The notes under the pieces were generated by a model. The model saw nothing but the letters and a program-made list of their open reading frames with translations. It had not been told where the DNA came from and ran no database searches. Source: a virus. From it: a DNA stretch of 64,000 nucleotides. Position numbers and translations under genes: made by a program. The DNA is taken from IMG/VR virus record IMGVR_UViG_3300021074_000002, positions 1 through 64,000 of that record; one strand, given 5' to 3'. This document shows positions 61,346-64,000 of the stretch, piece after piece. The first letter of the stretch is position 1. Every line of letters starts with the position of its first letter.

Positions 61346-61393
61346 AACCCAAAGCTTTTAGAGCTCCTCAAGTGTGGAACTCTTACAATTATT

Positions 61394-61795
61394 ATGAAAA
61401 ATATTCTTTGGTTATCAAGACATGCAATGAGCCAGGCTCAATTGGATGCATTAGCATTAGTATTTGGAAAAGTTCAGATCACTCAACTATCAGCTTCACC
61501 ATCTAACGTGCATGTAGCTTTTGAAGCTGTAGCACCAGAACAAGGTGAAACTGTTGCAGATCATATTCTTGAGGGACATTGGAGTTCTTTGAAGGAGCTT
61601 GTCTCCAAATATGATGAGATAGCTATTGTCTTACCAATAGGGATGATACAACAATTACTTCCATTTGCACCAGCTAAAAGGCTGTTACAAGCTAAGAACA
61701 AACGTATTTTACTTGAAGAAGGTAAAGTTCAATTTGTATTTGATGGCTGGGAAGCTATTACAGAGGTGACTATTGTAACATCACCTTTAGTATAA
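61394..61795 (+). CDS. Plus-strand protein of unknown function (133 aa)
   Basis: I choose ATG 61394 (MKNILWLSRHAMSQAQLDAL), since the upstream extension to 61313 overlaps the tRNA-like fragment and has no protein-like character. The fold is probably alpha/beta: LWLSRHAMSQAQLDAL then VFGKVQITQLSAS, then LKELVSKYDEIAIVLPIGMI and LLQAKNKRILLEEGKVQF. I have seen the ISRH-type opening in small proteins of Bacteroidota phages, function unknown. It is followed by a terminator-like hairpin. Confidence 0.65.
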   Translation: MKNILWLSRHAMSQAQLDALALVFGKVQITQLSASPSNVHVAFEAVAPEQGETVADHILEGHWSSLKELVSKYDEIAIVLPIGMIQQLLPFAPAKRLLQAKNKRILLEEGKVQFVFDGWEAITEVTIVTSPLV

Positions 61796-61807
61796 AAAAA
61801 AAACACC

Positions 61808-61875
61808 AAGAGAGAATAGTCCTTATGAGGGATGAAGGTTGTATGAGCAATCGTTCTCTTTTGTTATTTGTTTTA
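61808..61875 (+). terminator. Terminator-like hairpin
   Basis: AAGAGA (61808-61813) pairs with TCTCTT (61855-61860), enclosing a shorter CCTT/AAGG stem, and is followed by TTGTTATTTGTTTTA. Long loop, so moderate confidence. Confidence 0.45.
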
Positions 61876-61895
61876 CTTTTTAAACTTAATGCTTT

Positions 61896-62546
61896 ATGGC
61901 AATAATAGTAAAGAAATTGAGGCTTATCTCTTCAGAGAAAACCTCTATGCTGCAAGATCCTTATTGGACGGCAGGTAGTTTCTTCTTACAGAAGAACTAC
62001 AAATATGTAGTTTCCATATGGTCAGATGGATCTACAACTAGAGAATTTAATTCTTCTGAAGATATTTATCTGAAAGAAGAAACTAAAAAAGCTGTTGAAA
62101 TGTTAGCAGCAGCTGGATATAATCAATGGCATCATAGAGTCCTTGATACATATCAAGAAAAGGTGTTGGTTAGTAATACCTTTTCTAACTCTGTTAATTT
62201 TACATTGTCTTCAGACAATAAGACTTTGACAATAACTAATAACTATGATAACAAAACTATTGAGGTAAGAGAATATATTCGTGTATCTCTAGTTGATGGA
62301 AATGTTATTTTAGGTGAAACAAGGACTGAAAATATGTCAGTCAAATCTGAGTATCTCAAGGAAACAGAAACTTTAGCAATTAAAGCTATCGAAGAGAAGT
62401 TTCTATATACTTGGAAACAAAGTTGTGGTAAGGAGGAGAGTGATGACCAAAGACGTATGTCCACTGTTTACCATACAGCAAAGCGTTACAGAGTTAGTGT
62501 AATGCTGATGGATGATTCTCTGATCGAATGGGAAGAATCCAGATAA
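61896..62546 (+). CDS. Plus-strand protein of unknown function (216 aa)
   Basis: MAIIVKKLRLISSEKTSMLQ, then a segment VVSIWSDGSTTREF and a beta-rich middle with Asn/Thr repeats (FTLSSDNKTLTITNNYDNKT), then a helix (LKETETLAIKAIEEKFLYTW) and HTAKRYRVSVMLMDD. No known motif. Preceded by a T-rich 100-bp gap containing the previous hairpin. Likely an early accessory protein. Confidence 0.6.
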   Translation: MAIIVKKLRLISSEKTSMLQDPYWTAGSFFLQKNYKYVVSIWSDGSTTREFNSSEDIYLKEETKKAVEMLAAAGYNQWHHRVLDTYQEKVLVSNTFSNSVNFTLSSDNKTLTITNNYDNKTIEVREYIRVSLVDGNVILGETRTENMSVKSEYLKETETLAIKAIEEKFLYTWKQSCGKEESDDQRRMSTVYHTAKRYRVSVMLMDDSLIEWEESR

Positions 62547-62614
62547 ATCTACAACACCTAAGTATGTGTAAAACTGCTTAATTTTATATTTATTTATCCA
62601 TTAAAATAAGAATT

Positions 62615-62845
62615 ATGAAGAAGATATTTGTATTGTGTTGGGGAACTATTCATGATGAGAATCCATTTCAAATGGTTCATCATAGGTATTATTCTACTCA
62701 GAGACTTGCTTTTGAGGCTATGCATCGACTTATATTAGCTGATACAAGAGGAGAATCATTCATTGACATAGATAAAGATCACAATCATCTCATTAACATT
62801 GTTGAGTATGAGATGGATGATCTTAGCTTTGAAGAGGATGATTAA
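62615..62845 (+). CDS. Small acidic protein (76 aa)
   Basis: MKKIFVLCWGTIHDENPFQM, His/Tyr-rich (VHHRYYSTQRLAFEAM) with an acidic end (YEMDDLSFEEDD). Short, single-domain. 68 bp after the 216-aa gene with an A-rich leader. Unknown function. Confidence 0.55.
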   Translation: MKKIFVLCWGTIHDENPFQMVHHRYYSTQRLAFEAMHRLILADTRGESFIDIDKDHNHLINIVEYEMDDLSFEEDD

Positions 62846-62863
62846 TGTAATAAGGTGCTACAA

Positions 62864-62956
62864 ATGTCATACGATGAGATGAACATAGAAATATGTCGTG
62901 CTCATTGTGGATGGACAGCCTTATTTTATCTTAATGCATCAAAACTCACTTCCTAA
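62864..62956 (+). CDS. Possible 30-aa ORF
   Basis: ATG 62864 to TAA 62956: MSYDEMNIEICRAHCGWTAL and ten more residues. 18 bp after the previous stop. It runs into a CTCAC/GTGAG hairpin and the structured RNA 2, so it may be a leader peptide or only part of an RNA element. Confidence 0.25.
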   Translation: MSYDEMNIEICRAHCGWTALFYLNASKLTS

Positions 62957-62963
62957 GGGTGAG

Positions 62964-63111
62964 CAGTTGTAATATTTCCATAGACTCAGTTGAAACCTGT
63001 CGAGGAGTTAGCATCGCTTTGACGATCCCCGAATTAAGTATCGACTAAATACTGTTTAAGATGGTGTGGATAACATATCCTGAGAATATAAGGATATCAA
63101 TATTACAATTG
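62964..63111 (+). ncRNA. Candidate structured RNA 2
   Basis: A 13-bp closing stem CAGTTGTAATATT (62964-62976)/AATATTACAATTG (63099-63111), one G-T, encloses three hairpins: ATCG-CTTTGA-CGAT extended by TCGAGG/CCCCGA (63000-63032), AGTAT-7 nt-ATACT (63037-63053) and ATATCCT-9 nt-AGGATAT (63075-63097). That is a multi-branch junction of about 148 nt. Outside it, ATCCTG-AATTAA-CAGGAT (63138-63155) and a possible long-range TTAGCAT (63008)/ATGCTAA (63182) follow. There is no gene from 62957 to 63258. Local G+C is higher than in nearby spacers. Confidence 0.55.
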
Positions 63112-63258
63112 AATGCATAAGGAGATTTAGAAGAATAATCCTGAATTAACAGGATGTGTGAGCCCCTCAATCAAATGAGCAATGCTAAACAGTAAAGTGG
63201 CATGGAATACGTTCCTATTCTTCTTTTATTTGTAAACCCATTTAAACATTTATTTATT

Positions 63259-63558
63259 ATGAATGCAAAAGAAGAATTTCTGAGACACACAGAAGGTAAA
63301 GCAGTTAAATGTGCCATTATTTATTGTGGAATGGAGTACCATGAACAATTTATTCTCAAAGTTGGTTATCATGGACCAAATCTTGCTTTCTTTTTGAATA
63401 AGCTTGATGGTTATGGTGACAAGAGTCTAATTGGTATAATTTGGTACACTGATGGTACATGGTCTGATCGTGATAGATATGATGGATCAGAATGCTGGGA
63501 ACATAAGTTTTGTCCTGAAATACCTGAAATATTAACTCTATATCCTAAAGAATTATGA
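63259..63558 (+). CDS. Plus-strand protein of unknown function (99 aa)
   Basis: I choose ATG 63259 (MNAKEEFLRHTEGKAVKCAI) over 63202, since it follows an AT-rich leader and the extension overlaps the structured region. The chain contains KCAIIYCGMEYHEQFILKVG and GTWSDRDRYDGSECWEHKF. Three Cys and several His could bind metal. It overlaps the lipoprotein gene by 4 bp (ATGA), so the two are coupled. Confidence 0.55.
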   Translation: MNAKEEFLRHTEGKAVKCAIIYCGMEYHEQFILKVGYHGPNLAFFLNKLDGYGDKSLIGIIWYTDGTWSDRDRYDGSECWEHKFCPEIPEILTLYPKEL

Positions 63559-63857
63559 ACAGAAATTTATTTGGCCTATTGGTCATTGTGTTTTGTATTG
63601 CTCTTGTTGTATTAACATCATGTGAGAGCCCTAGTAGTAGAAGGTTAAGAGATGTTACAATAACATCTAAACCAAAGTTACAAACGCTTTTAGTTATACA
63701 AAGCGTAGAGATTAAGGACTATCGTCCTGCAATATCATTATTCAAGGTGAAAATAGTAGATTCACCAGGTGTGTATCTGTATCAAGAGTCATTTATGTTT
63801 ACTAAAGGTGACACTATTGTGCAATTGAGACCATTCTATAATACATTTGTACAATGA
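63555..63857 (+). CDS. Small lipoprotein (100 aa)
   Basis: Signal peptide MNRNLFGLLVIVFCIALVV, then lipobox L-T-S-C with Cys at residue 23: a positive N-end, one hydrophobic core and LTSC fit signal peptidase II processing. The mature part is ~78 residues, Ser/Arg-rich at first, then beta-like (TLLVIQSVEIKDY, SLFKVKIVDSPGVYLYQESF). A phage-made lipoprotein may block receptors against superinfection or act in lysis as an outer-membrane spanin. Neither is shown. Coupled by 4-bp overlaps to the 99-aa gene before it and the 33-aa membrane protein after it. Confidence 0.75.
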   Translation: MNRNLFGLLVIVFCIALVVLTSCESPSSRRLRDVTITSKPKLQTLLVIQSVEIKDYRPAISLFKVKIVDSPGVYLYQESFMFTKGDTIVQLRPFYNTFVQ

Positions 63858-63955
63858 AAAAGAAAATAGTTCAGGAGATCTTAATGTGGATCTTCATAAT
63901 AGGATGGTGTGCATTTATTGTAGGAAGTACATTTATGATATTGTTACATAAATAA
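63854..63955 (+). CDS. 33-aa single-span membrane protein
   Basis: ATG 63854 overlaps the lipoprotein stop (ATGA). MKKKIVQEILMWIFIIGWCA then FIVGSTFMILLHK: a basic N-end, one ~20-residue transmembrane segment and a short basic end. Too short for usual gene cut-offs, but the coupled start, the clear membrane segment and a terminator right after the stop support it. It may work with the lipoprotein (inner/outer membrane pair) or be a small holin-like protein. Confidence 0.6.
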   Translation: MKKKIVQEILMWIFIIGWCAFIVGSTFMILLHK

Positions 63956-63958
63956 AAA

Positions 63959-63988
63959 ACATTGTCGCTTCAATGTATTTTCTGTTTT
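63959..63988 (+). terminator. Terminator after the lipoprotein/membrane-protein pair
   Basis: ACATTG-TCGCTT-CAATGT (6-bp stem, 6-nt loop) followed by ATTTTCTGTTTT, 4 bp after the 33-aa gene. Confidence 0.65.
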
Positions 63989-64000
63989 CATCTGAGGGTA

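Noticed and set aside
62957-63258. Group I intron
   Set aside because: One R-like string (CGACTAAATAC) but no matching P7 partner, no recognisable P3-P8 core and no interrupted gene on the two sides.
1-64000. Stop-codon reassignment as seen in some crAss-like groups
   Set aside because: TAG, TAA and TGA all end genes of expected length (capsid and 1696-aa genes end in TAG), and no long gene is broken by in-frame TAG or TGA.

Overview
The window is part of the genome of a crAss-like phage (Crassvirales), an AT-rich, short-tailed virus of Bacteroidota. The evidence is the gene content and order: large terminase, an 859-aa portal with a Gln-rich coiled C-terminus, an acidic scaffold-like protein, a 520-aa capsid protein, connector/ring proteins, a 1728-aa muzzle/tail-stabilisation protein, and then very large virion-cargo proteins, one carrying the DFDID signature of the crAss virion RNA polymerase. 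The few promoters found fit the Bacteroidota pattern TTG-N19-21-TAnnTTTG. TAG, TAA and TGA all end genes, so there is no sign of stop-codon reassignment.

Layout. From 1 to 60157 everything real is on the minus strand, so transcription runs right to left. Read that way: a small pre-terminase operon (60157-58463: winged-helix protein, zinc-ribbon protein, small proteins, possible small terminase), TerL (58463-56433), portal, scaffold and major capsid protein (55846-50347), two capsid-module proteins, an abundant-looking Cys-rich virion protein (48455-47310), an array of appendage genes rich in Thr-Ser repeats (47229-42797, including a 34-aa zinc ribbon), connector/ring proteins (42105-39934), the muzzle (39924-34738), another appendage protein, cargo proteins (33152-26074 and 25983-23368), a 5107-aa polyprotein (23365-8042), a 1696-aa nuclease-bearing protein (8045-2955) and a collagen-like fibre that runs off the left edge. 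Four free-standing homing-endonuclease genes (three HNH type, one GIY-YIG) sit at junctions in this late operon. Hairpin terminators or processing sites follow the capsid gene, the 381-aa virion protein and the appendage array.

From 60.2 kb the direction switches. A divergent promoter region at 60.16-60.45 kb separates the late block from plus-strand genes that encode small proteins of unknown function, a small lipoprotein and a coupled 33-aa membrane protein. Two gene-poor stretches here (60857-61393 and 62957-63258) fold on paper into extended nested stems and are candidate noncoding RNAs.

How the parts work together (family knowledge plus inference): TerL and portal package DNA into a shell built by scaffold and capsid protein; the connector proteins and muzzle form the short tail; the Thr-Ser-linked and collagen-like proteins carry surface-binding domains; the cargo proteins and giant polymerase/helicase polyprotein are probably packaged and ejected to start early transcription. 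The most unusual features are the fusion of virion RNA polymerase, macro-like domain and SF1 helicase in one 5107-aa chain, the Thr-Ser repeat system shared by several appendage genes, a circularly permuted FISUMP domain, and the structured intergenic RNAs.
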